Of a DNA stretch of 7,545 bases, positions 1-6,211 are shown one piece after another; the stretch's first letter is position 1, and each line of letters starts with the position of its first letter. The stretch is from assembly GCA_964550935.1 (NCBI GenBank), contig CAZKBB010000084.1:1-7545 (forward strand), written 5' to 3'. The notes under the pieces are model-generated. The model was not told the origin of the DNA and ran no database searches. It worked only from the letters and a program-made list of their open reading frames with translations. The stretch is from JBCBSP01 sp964550935. Lineage in GTDB: Bacteria; Pseudomonadota; Alphaproteobacteria; Caulobacterales; Maricaulaceae. Position numbers and translations under genes: made by a program.

Positions 1-2
1 CC

Positions 3-734
3 GTGCAGGCGCCTGCGGGAGAAGCCGGCGAGGGCGGTGAAGGCGGCGAGGGCGGTGAAGGCGGCGGCGAGTTCGGCATTGATCCAGATCTCGCTCTGAC
101 CGATCCGGTCGTCTACCGCACCGCGATCGAGGTGATGCGCGCCCACTACATCGCCGGCCTCGCCGCGCTGGAGATGGGTGAGCGCGCCGCGGCGTCGGAG
201 ATGTTCGCCCACCCGGTCTCGGAAATTTACGTCGATCTGGAGCCGGTGATCGAGGAACGCGGCGGCGTCATGATGCTGGACGAGCTGAACCGGGCCGCGG
301 TGCTGCACTTCCAGGGCGGAGCGGAGGCCGAGATCCGCGCCGCCGTCGCCGATGTGCTCGCGCGCCTGGACGCCAATCTGGAGGTCGCGCCCGAGCCGCA
401 GACCGGCGAAGCGGGCGCCCATGCGGGCGTGCTCGCCCGCCTGATCGAGCGCGCCGCGCTGCAATACGCGCTCGCCGCCGAACAAGGCGGGCTCGGGCCC
501 TGGCTTGACGGTTACGGCCTTTCGGAGGCTGCGGTGCGATACGGCGCGCAGACGCTGCCGACCATCGCCGCGGCTGACGAGGCCGCGGCGGACGCCATAG
601 CCGGGGCGCTTGACGCGCTTGCAGCGGCCTATCCGAGCGCGAGCCCGCCTGACGCGTTCGACATCGAGGTGGATACGCTGTCTCAGCGCGCCGATGCGGC
701 CGCCAACGCCGCCGCCCGGCTTCAGGCCGGTTAG
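3..734 (+). CDS. Unrecognised protein with Gly/Glu-rich linker (5' end probably outside window)
   Basis: I do not recognise this family. The frame is open from the first bases, and the GTG at position 3 has no visible upstream ribosome site, so the true start is probably before the window and the N-terminus (perhaps a secretion signal) is missing. What is visible is a low-complexity Gly/Glu linker (visible residues about 7-24, two copies of GEGGEG plus flanks), then a roughly 210-residue, mostly helical alanine-rich domain. Its best-marked stretch is around visible residues 46-77, where an MRAHYIAGL segment is followed by FAHPVSEIY, a spaced His pattern that could be functional. There are no cysteines in the visible part. 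The TAG stop overlaps the TAA stop of the convergent DUF3299 lipoprotein gene by four bases. A periplasmic or surface role is only inferred, from the linker and the lipoprotein neighbour. I am confident it is coding and not at all of its function. Confidence 0.75.
   Translation: MQAPAGEAGEGGEGGEGGEGGGEFGIDPDLALTDPVVYRTAIEVMRAHYIAGLAALEMGERAAASEMFAHPVSEIYVDLEPVIEERGGVMMLDELNRAAVLHFQGGAEAEIRAAVADVLARLDANLEVAPEPQTGEAGAHAGVLARLIERAALQYALAAEQGGLGPWLDGYGLSEAAVRYGAQTLPTIAAADEAAADAIAGALDALAAAYPSASPPDAFDIEVDTLSQRADAAANAAARLQAG
27..62 (+). repeat. 18-bp tandem duplication inside the Gly/Glu linker
   Basis: The 18-bp unit GGCGAGGGCGGTGAAGGC occurs twice, at 27-44 and 45-62, with no mismatch, and is followed by a partial GGC GGC GAG. 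The unit is six codons, so gain or loss of copies would keep the frame and only change linker length. Identical synonymous codons in both copies (GGT and GAA at the same places) point to a recent duplication and not to selection for protein composition alone. Confidence 0.85.
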
Positions 735-1330
735 AGCGCGTCCTCGGAGAAGGGCTCCACCGACCGCACCGCCATCGTGTAGGCGGCCTCGGCGAGCTCG
801 GAGGAGGCGCGGCTCACCTCCATGCGGCCCTCTACGATGACCGGGTCCCACAGCGCGTCGTAGCGGATCGGCGTTGCGGACCGGATGAAGACGATCTGGT
901 TCGGCGGCGGCGGGGGATAGTGGATGCACGCCCCGTGATAGGGCAGCAGCAAAAACTCCCGCGCCGAGCCGGCCTCGGCCTGATCCAGCGGCAGGATGAA
1001 GCCCGGCATGCGCACGATGGCGCCGTGAAGATCTTCAACCGCGTTGAACGTGCCGATCTGTTCATTGTCGCGCCCCGCAAACCGGCTCATCAGAGACGGC
1101 GAGGCCTCGCCGGCGCGCAGCTGATCGATCAGCGCCTGCTCGCCTTCGGGCAGCAGGTCGCGCCAGACCAGCGTCTCGGCCGGCGCATCGGGATCGACCT
1201 GCAGCCAGGCCTGATCCTCGGCCGGCGCCGCGCGCGCGCTCGACGCGCGCTCCGGCGCGCCGCACGCGGCGAGCATGACGCTGAGCGCCGCGAACAGGCT
1301 GAAACGGGCGCTGGCTCGGCGAATGCGCAT
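731..1330 (-). CDS. DUF3299 domain lipoprotein
   Basis: This is a 199-residue predicted lipoprotein. The N-terminus has an arginine-rich start, a hydrophobic stretch (residues 10-22) and a lipobox LAAC, so Cys23 would be lipidated after signal peptidase II cleavage. The mature part (about residues 42-195) matches my memory of DUF3299: a VWRDLLPEGE segment near 55-64, an RMPGFILPLD segment near 107-116, the hallmark GACIHYPPPPPNQ at 133-145 (a Cys-x-His followed by a proline run), and a C-terminal YTM...VEPF segment. Biochemical function of the family is not established. Members often sit near ABC transporters in other genomes, but none is visible here. ATG 1330 is preceded by GGAGA (+ strand 1338-1342) at good spacing. 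It diverges from the histidine kinase and converges with the preceding gene, whose stop it overlaps. Confidence 0.88.
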   Translation of the reverse strand: MRIRRASARFSLFAALSVMLAACGAPERASSARAAPAEDQAWLQVDPDAPAETLVWRDLLPEGEQALIDQLRAGEASPSLMSRFAGRDNEQIGTFNAVEDLHGAIVRMPGFILPLDQAEAGSAREFLLLPYHGACIHYPPPPPNQIVFIRSATPIRYDALWDPVIVEGRMEVSRASSELAEAAYTMAVRSVEPFSEDAL

Positions 1331-1351
1331 GCGGGCGTCTCCAGGGCGGCG

Positions 1352-1366
1352 TGAAACGATGTTTCA
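1352..1366. promoter_or_regulatory. Perfect inverted repeat TGAAAC-GAT-GTTTCA, candidate operator
   Basis: Six-base arms TGAAAC and GTTTCA flank a three-base centre (GAT). The site lies 21 bp upstream of the DUF3299 lipoprotein ATG and about 78 bp upstream of the chosen histidine-kinase start, in the only non-coding spacer between these divergent genes. A dimeric repressor or activator site is the natural reading. Its closeness to the lipoprotein start suggests it mainly controls that gene. I cannot name the regulator. It does not look like a typical Fur, Zur or FNR box. Confidence 0.45.
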
Positions 1367-1433
1367 TTGCAAACCGGACTTTAACCCCGGCCGTTTACAG
1401 ATGGGCGAGATGAGAGCCCGCGTAAAGCGGTCC

Positions 1434-1438
1434 GGAGG
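1434..1438 (+). promoter_or_regulatory. Shine-Dalgarno GGAGG that selects the kinase start
   Basis: GGAGG ends directly against an ATG at 1439, which leaves no spacer, but lies six bases before the in-frame ATG at 1445. The second ATG is therefore the likelier start, and the protein loses only Met-Val from the longer reading. Confidence 0.7.
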
Positions 1439-1444
1439 ATGGTT

Positions 1445-3286
1445 ATGGGGTATGACACCGCTCGCGCCGAGGCGCGGGCTGCGGAGATCGCGCGGCGCAC
1501 CCGGGAAGCGCGCCGCCAGCTGATCGCGAAAAGCGCGCTCACTGCGGTTCCGTTCAACATCATCAACGGCGCGGTCCTGGCGGCCTTCTTCTATTCCCAT
1601 GTCTCCACACCCTTGCTGGCGGGATGGTTTGCGCTGATGTGCCTGTCCGCCGGCGCGCGGCTGGCCGTAATCAACCCGGCGCGCCGGTCCGGCACGCCGC
1701 CGAGCCCGAAAGTCATGCGCCTTTACGCCGCGCTCTCAAGCGGTGTGGGGGCGTGCTGGGGCGTCGCGCCCTTGTTGTTGCCCGCCGGGGCGCCGGTGGA
1801 GACCGTGATGATCACGGTGTTCCTGGTTGCAGGCATGACCGCCGGCGCGGCGATGACGTCGGCGGCGGTCGTGGGACTTACGACGGCCTACAACCTGCCT
1901 GCGCTTTCACTCCTGGCGGTGTTCTTCGCGCTGCAGGGGGCGCCGGTTTACTGGGTCATGGGCGCGCTGACGCTGGTCTATTTCTTCATCATGCGCCGGC
2001 TTGCGCGCACCTACGCCGGCACGCTCGGCGATGCGGTCACCGCCAATGTTCACCTTGAAGAAGCGCGCCGCGAGAGCGAGTCCCAGAGCCTGGCCCTGTC
2101 GCGCCTGGCCGACCAGCACGAGGCGGCCGCGCGCGCCGCGGAGCGTCAGGTGTCCACGAACGCGGCGATGCTGACCAATATGAGCCATGAACTCGGCGCG
2201 CCGCTGGACAGCGTGCTCGGCCTGTCCGAGCTGCTCGCATCGCGCAAGCTCGGCGAAGAGGAGGCGCGTCTGGTGCGCGGCGTGCGCGAGTCCGGCGAGC
2301 GGCTGAACGCCCTGATCGGCGACATTCTGGACGTATCGCGCATCGACGCGGGCCGGTTCGACCTGGTGGTCGACGACGTGACCGTGCGCGAGCTCGGCGA
2401 AGCGGCCGAGGCCGCCATCGCGACCGCCGCACGCGCCAAGGGGCTCGCCTTCGAGGTCCAGTACGAGGGAGACGCCGACAAGGCGCTGCGCATGGACAAG
2501 GCGCGCGTGCTTCAGATGGTCGGGGTCTATATGCGCAACGCGGTGCGCTTCACAAACGCCGGCGCGGTGACGTTGCGGCTTTGCGCGGTCGAGGATGGCG
2601 AGCGCGTGCGGCTTAGCGCAAGCGTGCGCGACACCGGCTGCGGCGTGCCTGAAAGCGCGCGCGGGCAACTCTTCAACGCCTTTTCCGAGACCGGCATGGA
2701 TCCGGCGATCCGCGAATCGGGAACCGGGCTCGGCCTTACTCTGGTCGACCGGCTCGCGCGCCTGATGGGCGGGCGCGCCTGTTACGAGCCGGCTGAGACC
2801 GGATCGGTGTTTTCGTTCGAACTCGTCACCAAGGCGTCCGCGCGCAGCGATCGCTATTCGGCTGGTGAAACTTTCAACCCGTCGGCGCGACGCCTGCGCG
2901 TGCTCGTCGGCGAATGCGACAACACGCGACGCTCCGTGCTTTTGGGTTATCTGAAATCGTTCAACTGCGTGGTGACCTGCGTGAGCGACAGCGTCGCGCT
3001 GGAAGAAGCGCTCGGCGCGTCGGCCTATGACGCGCTGGTGTTCGGTCTTTCGCTATCCGACTGCGATCCGGAGACGGCCTCGGCGAACGTGCGCGGGCTC
3101 GCCTCGACGGCCTGCATGACGCCGATCCTCGCCCTCGACGAGGAGCTGGATGCGCCGGTGCGCGCGGCCGGCCAGGAGACGCGCGTGCGCGCCCCGATCA
3201 CGGCTGAAGCCCTCTTGGAAGGCCTGCGCACCGCGCTCGCCGCCGACCCGTCCGCCGCCGCGAGCCTGCGCGACATCGCTTGCTGA
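1445..3286 (+). CDS. Membrane hybrid histidine kinase with degenerate receiver domain
   Basis: This is a 613-residue inner-membrane sensor kinase. Numbered from 1445: a charged N-terminal helix; about six hydrophobic helices (roughly 34-53, 57-78, 96-114, 119-140, 142-162, 166-184) with short loops, so sensing is probably within the membrane; a helical linker at 200-240; HisKA with the phospho-accepting His248 in SHELGAPLD; HATPase_c with N-box Asn365, G1 box DTGCG at 396-400, F-box near 409-414 and G2 box GTGLGL at 426-431; and a C-terminal receiver-like domain at about 484-597. ATP-binding motifs look intact, so it should autophosphorylate. The receiver is degenerate: Gly534 sits where the Asp acceptor should be, Cys491 replaces one acidic-pocket residue, Asp565 stands at the Thr/Ser position, and Ala583 replaces the Lys before the cis-proline. 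The H-box reads HELGA, without the usual Thr/Asn at +4. No partner response regulator is nearby. It resembles the alphaproteobacterial kinases around CckA, PleC and DivJ only in broad type, and I do not assign it to one. Confidence 0.92.
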   Translation: MGYDTARAEARAAEIARRTREARRQLIAKSALTAVPFNIINGAVLAAFFYSHVSTPLLAGWFALMCLSAGARLAVINPARRSGTPPSPKVMRLYAALSSGVGACWGVAPLLLPAGAPVETVMITVFLVAGMTAGAAMTSAAVVGLTTAYNLPALSLLAVFFALQGAPVYWVMGALTLVYFFIMRRLARTYAGTLGDAVTANVHLEEARRESESQSLALSRLADQHEAAARAAERQVSTNAAMLTNMSHELGAPLDSVLGLSELLASRKLGEEEARLVRGVRESGERLNALIGDILDVSRIDAGRFDLVVDDVTVRELGEAAEAAIATAARAKGLAFEVQYEGDADKALRMDKARVLQMVGVYMRNAVRFTNAGAVTLRLCAVEDGERVRLSASVRDTGCGVPESARGQLFNAFSETGMDPAIRESGTGLGLTLVDRLARLMGGRACYEPAETGSVFSFELVTKASARSDRYSAGETFNPSARRLRVLVGECDNTRRSVLLGYLKSFNCVVTCVSDSVALEEALGASAYDALVFGLSLSDCDPETASANVRGLASTACMTPILALDEELDAPVRAAGQETRVRAPITAEALLEGLRTALAADPSAAASLRDIAC

Positions 3287-3302
3287 GGCGTGGGCGCCCG
3301 GG

Positions 3303-3653
3303 TCAGGGCCGGGTTTCTTCGGCCACCCAGCCGGTGAAGCCGGGTGCGCTCAGCGCGCGCTCGGTCGAAATCGCCAGCACGCACGGCTCGTCATACGGGT
3401 GAAGCGCGAGCAGGCGCGCTGAGGTCTCCTCGGCTCGCGCGCGCGAGGTCTTGAACAGGACCGGGGTCTCGTCCTCGGTCTGCACCTCGCCCTCCCATCG
3501 GAAAACCGAGACCATCGGGCTGAGCACGTTCGCGCACGCGATCAGGCGCTCCTCCAGAAGCACCGCCGCGGCGCGCGCCGGGCCCTCCGGATCGGGCCAG
3601 GTGGTGTAAAGGATCACGGTGGCGTCAGGGGTGTCGCTGCTCGCTTCGGCCAT
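3303..3653 (-). CDS. cutA: CutA family divalent-cation tolerance protein
   Basis: This is a 116-residue protein, the usual CutA size, expected to be a very stable cytoplasmic trimer with a PII-like (ferredoxin-like) fold. Family marks in order: the first strand TVILYTTWPD (12-21), the helix ending ERLIACANV (35-43) with the conserved Cys40 and Asn42, SVFRWEGEVQTEDE (49-62), the strand VLFKTS (65-70), HPYDEPCVLAI (85-95) and a terminal GFTGWVAE. CutA was named from copper-tolerance mutants in E. coli. Its true role remains uncertain, since metal and small-molecule signalling roles have both been proposed. ATG 3653 has a near-perfect ribosome site AAGGAGG (+ strand 3661-3667) seven bases upstream. 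It converges with the kinase (stops 16 bp apart) and diverges from queC across 78 bp. Confidence 0.95.
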   Translation of the reverse strand: MAEASSDTPDATVILYTTWPDPEGPARAAAVLLEERLIACANVLSPMVSVFRWEGEVQTEDETPVLFKTSRARAEETSARLLALHPYDEPCVLAISTERALSAPGFTGWVAEETRP

Positions 3654-3695
3654 GGCCTCGCCTCCTTGGCTTAAGGGGTGGACGCAGGCGCGCGC

Positions 3696-3726
3696 TTGAA
3701 CCGAAGGCTCCGCGCGCGGATATACG
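3696..3726 (+). promoter_or_regulatory. Possible queC promoter, implying a leaderless mRNA
   Basis: TTGAAC (3696-3701) and TATACG (3721-3726) each match the sigma-70 type -35/-10 consensus at four of six bases, separated by 19 bp, slightly long. Transcription would begin near 3732-3733, at the queC ATG itself. No Shine-Dalgarno sequence precedes that ATG, which fits a leaderless message. The matches are modest and alphaproteobacterial promoters vary, so this is tentative. I see no preQ1 riboswitch fold in the spacer. Confidence 0.3.
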
Positions 3727-3731
3727 CCTGC

Positions 3732-4460
3732 ATGACACGTTCAGCCGATCATGAAGCGCCCGCTCGCGGCAAGGCGCTAATCCTGTTCTCCGGCGGACAG
3801 GATTCAGCGACGTGCCTGGCTTGGGCGCTCGATCGCTTCGAGGCGGTCGAGACGATCGGGTTCGAGTACGGCCAGCGCCATGGCGTGGAGATGCGCGCGA
3901 GGCAGGCCGTGCGCCAGGCCATGGCCGAGCGGTTCGCCGACCTCGCCGCGCGGCTTGGCGAGGACCACGTGGTCGATCTGTCAGGCTACGGCGCGATCGC
4001 CGACAGCGCGTTGACGCGCGAACGTGAGATCGAGATCGCCGAGACCGGCCTGCCCACGACCTTCGTGCCCGCGCGCAACCTGGTGTTTTTGACCGTCGCG
4101 GCGGCGCAGGCCTGGCGCATCGGCGCGAAGACCCTGGTCGGGGGCATGTGCCAGACGGACTTCTCAGGCTATCCCGACTGCCGCGAAGAGACGATCACGG
4201 CGCAAGAGCGCGCGCTCTCGCTCGGGCTCGGCGAGCCGGTCGCGATCGAAACCCCGCTCATGCACCTGACCAAGGCGGAAACCTGGGCGCTGGCGCACGC
4301 GCTCGGCGGCGAGGCGTTGGTCGATCTCATCGTGGAGGAGAGCCACACCTGTTATCGCGGCGAGCGCGGGCGGCGCTTCGACTGGGGCTATGGCTGCGGG
4401 GACTGCCCGGCGTGCGATCTGCGCGCGAAAGGCTGGGCCGAGTGGCGGGGGGCGGCGTGA
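3732..4460 (+). CDS. queC: 7-cyano-7-deazaguanine (preQ0) synthase QueC
   Basis: QueC converts 7-carboxy-7-deazaguanine and ammonia to preQ0 with two ATP, in the cytoplasm, on the route to queuosine in tRNA. From the chosen ATG the protein is 242 residues, within the usual range. The PP-loop ATP-pyrophosphatase motif SGGQDS is at 20-25, the family motif FEYGQRH at 44-50, VPARN at 112-116 and GGMCQTDFSGYPDC at 137-150. The zinc site is complete: Cys207 (in HTCYRG), Cys222, Cys225 and Cys228 (GCGDCPAC). A GTG at 3678 would add 18 residues rich in Arg that are not typical of the family. The ATG at 3732 is preferred although it lacks a clear ribosome site. Its TGA overlaps the GTG start of queE (GTGA, 4457-4460), so the two are surely co-transcribed and probably translationally coupled. 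Confidence 0.96.
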   Translation: MTRSADHEAPARGKALILFSGGQDSATCLAWALDRFEAVETIGFEYGQRHGVEMRARQAVRQAMAERFADLAARLGEDHVVDLSGYGAIADSALTREREIEIAETGLPTTFVPARNLVFLTVAAAQAWRIGAKTLVGGMCQTDFSGYPDCREETITAQERALSLGLGEPVAIETPLMHLTKAETWALAHALGGEALVDLIVEESHTCYRGERGRRFDWGYGCGDCPACDLRAKGWAEWRGAA

Positions 4461-5086
4461 CCTATTCGGTCAAGGAGATGTTCCTCACCGTGCAGGGCGA
4501 GGGCGGCCAGGCCGGCCGGCCGGCGGTCTTCATCCGCTTTTCCGGCTGCAATCTGTGGAGCGGGCTGGAGCGCGACCGCGCCGCGGCCGTGTGCACCTTC
4601 TGCGACACCGACTTCGTGGGAACCGACGGGCCGGGCGGTGGCAAGTTCGCAGCGCCGGGCGACCTGGCCGAAGCAGCCGCAGGCCTTTGGCCGGGCGGCG
4701 GCGCGCCGCTCGCGGTGTGCACCGGGGGCGAGCCGCTTCTCCAGCTGGACCCTGCGCTGATCGACGCGCTGCACGCGGCCGGGTTCGAGATCGCGATCGA
4801 GACCAACGGCACGCTGCCCGCCCCGCCCGGGATCGACTGGATCTGCGTCAGCCCGAAATCGACTGCGCCCTTGAAGCAGACCTCCGGGGACGAGCTGAAG
4901 CTGGTCTACCCCCAGGCCGACGCGCCGCCTGAAACCTTCGAGCATCTCGATTTTCGCGAGTTCCGCCTGCAGCCCATGGACGGGCCGGAGCAAGAGGCGA
5001 ACGCAAAGGCCGCTTACGAGTACTGCCTCAAGCGCCCCAAATGGCGCTTGAGCCTTCAGACCCACAAATGGATCGGCGCGCCCTGA
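4457..5086 (+). CDS. queE: 7-carboxy-7-deazaguanine synthase QueE (radical SAM)
   Basis: QueE is a radical S-adenosylmethionine enzyme. It contracts the ring of 6-carboxy-5,6,7,8-tetrahydropterin to 7-carboxy-7-deazaguanine, the substrate of the QueC encoded just upstream. From GTG 4457 the protein is 209 residues, typical of the short QueE class. It opens with YSVKEMFLTVQGEG (3-16), and the iron-sulfur cluster cysteines are Cys31, Cys46 and Cys49. This gives CX14CX2C, the known long-insert variant of the radical SAM motif seen in some proteobacterial QueE proteins. TGGEP (89-93) is the SAM-binding segment, and the C-terminus SLQTHKWIGAP is also characteristic. The frame stays open upstream to 4148 but only by overlapping queC; homology begins at the GTG, whose bases overlap the queC stop. 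No strong ribosome site is present, consistent with coupling. It ends 12 bp before the convergent AraC-type gene. Confidence 0.96.
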   Translation: MTYSVKEMFLTVQGEGGQAGRPAVFIRFSGCNLWSGLERDRAAAVCTFCDTDFVGTDGPGGGKFAAPGDLAEAAAGLWPGGGAPLAVCTGGEPLLQLDPALIDALHAAGFEIAIETNGTLPAPPGIDWICVSPKSTAPLKQTSGDELKLVYPQADAPPETFEHLDFREFRLQPMDGPEQEANAKAAYEYCLKRPKWRLSLQTHKWIGAP

Positions 5087-5098
5087 CGCGCGGCTGCG

Positions 5099-6127
5099 CT
5101 ACTGCGCCAGCGCCTCGACCGGGCCGGTTCGCCGCGCCCGGTAATCGCGCGGCGTCTCGCCGGTGGCGGCCTTGAACGCGCGGTTGAACGGGCCGAGCGA
5201 AGCGAACCCGCTGTCCAAGGCGACGCCCAGTATGGAGTCGTCCGGCGCCTCGGTGAGCAGGCGCCGGGCGTGGGCGATGCGACGGGCGTTCAGATACTGG
5301 TTGAAGTTCGCCGCGCCGAGCACGCGCGTGACGGCGCGGCTGATCTTGTAGGGCGGCTCGCCGAGGCGCCGAGCGAGATCCTCCACCTTCAAACTGCTGG
5401 TCAGGTAGGCTTGGCGCGTGACCACCTCAGCCTCGATCCGGGCTGCCAGTTCGCGAAGGCCGGGATCGGGCTCGCATGTGCGCGGCGCGGGCCGCCGTAA
5501 CGCCGGCTCGGGCGGGGGAACCGGGCGTGCGGTGAGCGCGACGGCCACATACGTCGCCACCGCCGCCAGCGCGGCGCATTGCACCGCTTCGGTGAGCGCG
5601 TGGGACGGCGCTCCGATACCGCCCAAGAACACCACCCCGCCGGCGACCGCCGCGCCGTAGACGGCGAAGAATCCGTAGCGCAGGCGCTTCTCCATACGCG
5701 GCCAGTCCGCACGCCAGCCGCGGGCCGCCTCCCAAAGCGCCAACACGATCACCGTGGACGAGACCAGGTTCGAGATCGTCAAAACCGACTGCATGACCGG
5801 CTCAGGAGCGAACCGCGATACGAGCAGCGCGCCCAGGATCAAGCCCACCACGCCCACATGCCAGACGGTGAAGGCCGGATCGCTTCGAAACAGCGCCCGT
5901 GCGGCGATCCAGGCGGCCCCGCACGGCGCGGCCGCTCCAAGCGCAAGCACGAACCCGCCGAGGCCGGCCGGCTCGAACGCGCCGCGCACCAGAAAAGCCG
6001 CCGTCGTCACAAGCAGCGCGGCGACCGCCCAGCTGCGTCGGGTACGCTGCGCCTTGAGCAGGATCGCCCCGGCACCGGCCGAAGCCAGAAGCGCTCCGCT
6101 GATCTCAAGAACGAACAAAAGGCTCAT
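5099..6127 (-). CDS. Membrane-anchored AraC-family transcriptional regulator
   Basis: This is a 342-residue protein with an N-terminal membrane domain and a C-terminal AraC-type DNA-binding domain. About seven hydrophobic helices are visible (roughly 2-24, 31-49, 55-79, 87-105, 112-132, 151-171, 179-199), followed by a proline-rich linker (about 200-223) and two helix-turn-helix units: LKVEDLARRLGEPPYKIS near 246-263, and the better conserved SILGVALDSGFASLGPFNRAFKAATGETPRDY region at 298-329, with the GF, F-R-FK and G-TP-Y family positions present. There is no cupin-type sugar-binding arm, so any signal is presumably sensed in or through the membrane. ATG 6127 is preferred over GTG 6160 because GGGAGGG lies five bases upstream of it. 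It faces the DUF2306 gene across 225 bp of repeat-rich DNA and may regulate that gene and itself; target and ligand are inferred, not shown. Confidence 0.9.
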   Translation of the reverse strand: MSLLFVLEISGALLASAGAGAILLKAQRTRRSWAVAALLVTTAAFLVRGAFEPAGLGGFVLALGAAAPCGAAWIAARALFRSDPAFTVWHVGVVGLILGALLVSRFAPEPVMQSVLTISNLVSSTVIVLALWEAARGWRADWPRMEKRLRYGFFAVYGAAVAGGVVFLGGIGAPSHALTEAVQCAALAAVATYVAVALTARPVPPPEPALRRPAPRTCEPDPGLRELAARIEAEVVTRQAYLTSSLKVEDLARRLGEPPYKISRAVTRVLGAANFNQYLNARRIAHARRLLTEAPDDSILGVALDSGFASLGPFNRAFKAATGETPRDYRARRTGPVEALAQ

Positions 6128-6132
6128 ACGCG

Positions 6133-6139
6133 CCCTCCC
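6133..6139 (-). promoter_or_regulatory. Shine-Dalgarno GGGAGGG of the AraC-type gene
   Basis: On the minus strand GGGAGGG sits five bases before the ATG at 6127. It decides this start over the GTG at 6160, whose extra 11 residues are Arg-rich and would precede the first membrane helix. Confidence 0.7.
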
Positions 6140-6211
6140 ACACTGACGACCGCGCCGCACAATGACATGGCCTTAGCACGAGACGGGGCGGTTCCGGCCG
6201 TGTGATCTCGC

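Noticed and set aside
920..1354. 144-residue plus-strand frame over the DUF3299 gene
   Set aside because: The minus-strand frame has a lipobox and the hallmark proline motif. This one has neither motif nor ribosome site.
1403..1419. Small hairpin (GGGC...GCCC) in the kinase leader
   Set aside because: Four-base arms around a nine-base loop are expected by chance in this base composition.
1907..2668. 253-residue open frame antisense to the kinase
   Set aside because: It lies wholly over the well-supported kinase gene. Its product is rich in Arg, His and Ala with no motif, as expected for a reverse-strand frame in GC-rich DNA.
3287..3302. Terminator between the kinase and cutA
   Set aside because: The 16-bp gap has GC-rich dyads such as GGGCGCCC but no stable stem followed by a T-run on either strand.
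4148..4456. N-terminal extension of queE
   Set aside because: The frame is open only because it shadows queC. The residues are Arg-rich and unlike QueE, and family homology starts exactly at GTG 4457.
4388..5065. 225-residue open frame antisense to queE
   Set aside because: It is a mirror of the clear queE gene, without a ribosome site or recognisable domain.
5579..6205. 208-residue plus-strand frame antisense to the AraC-type gene
   Set aside because: It is Arg/His-rich without motifs and lies over a gene with a clear AraC domain and membrane helices.
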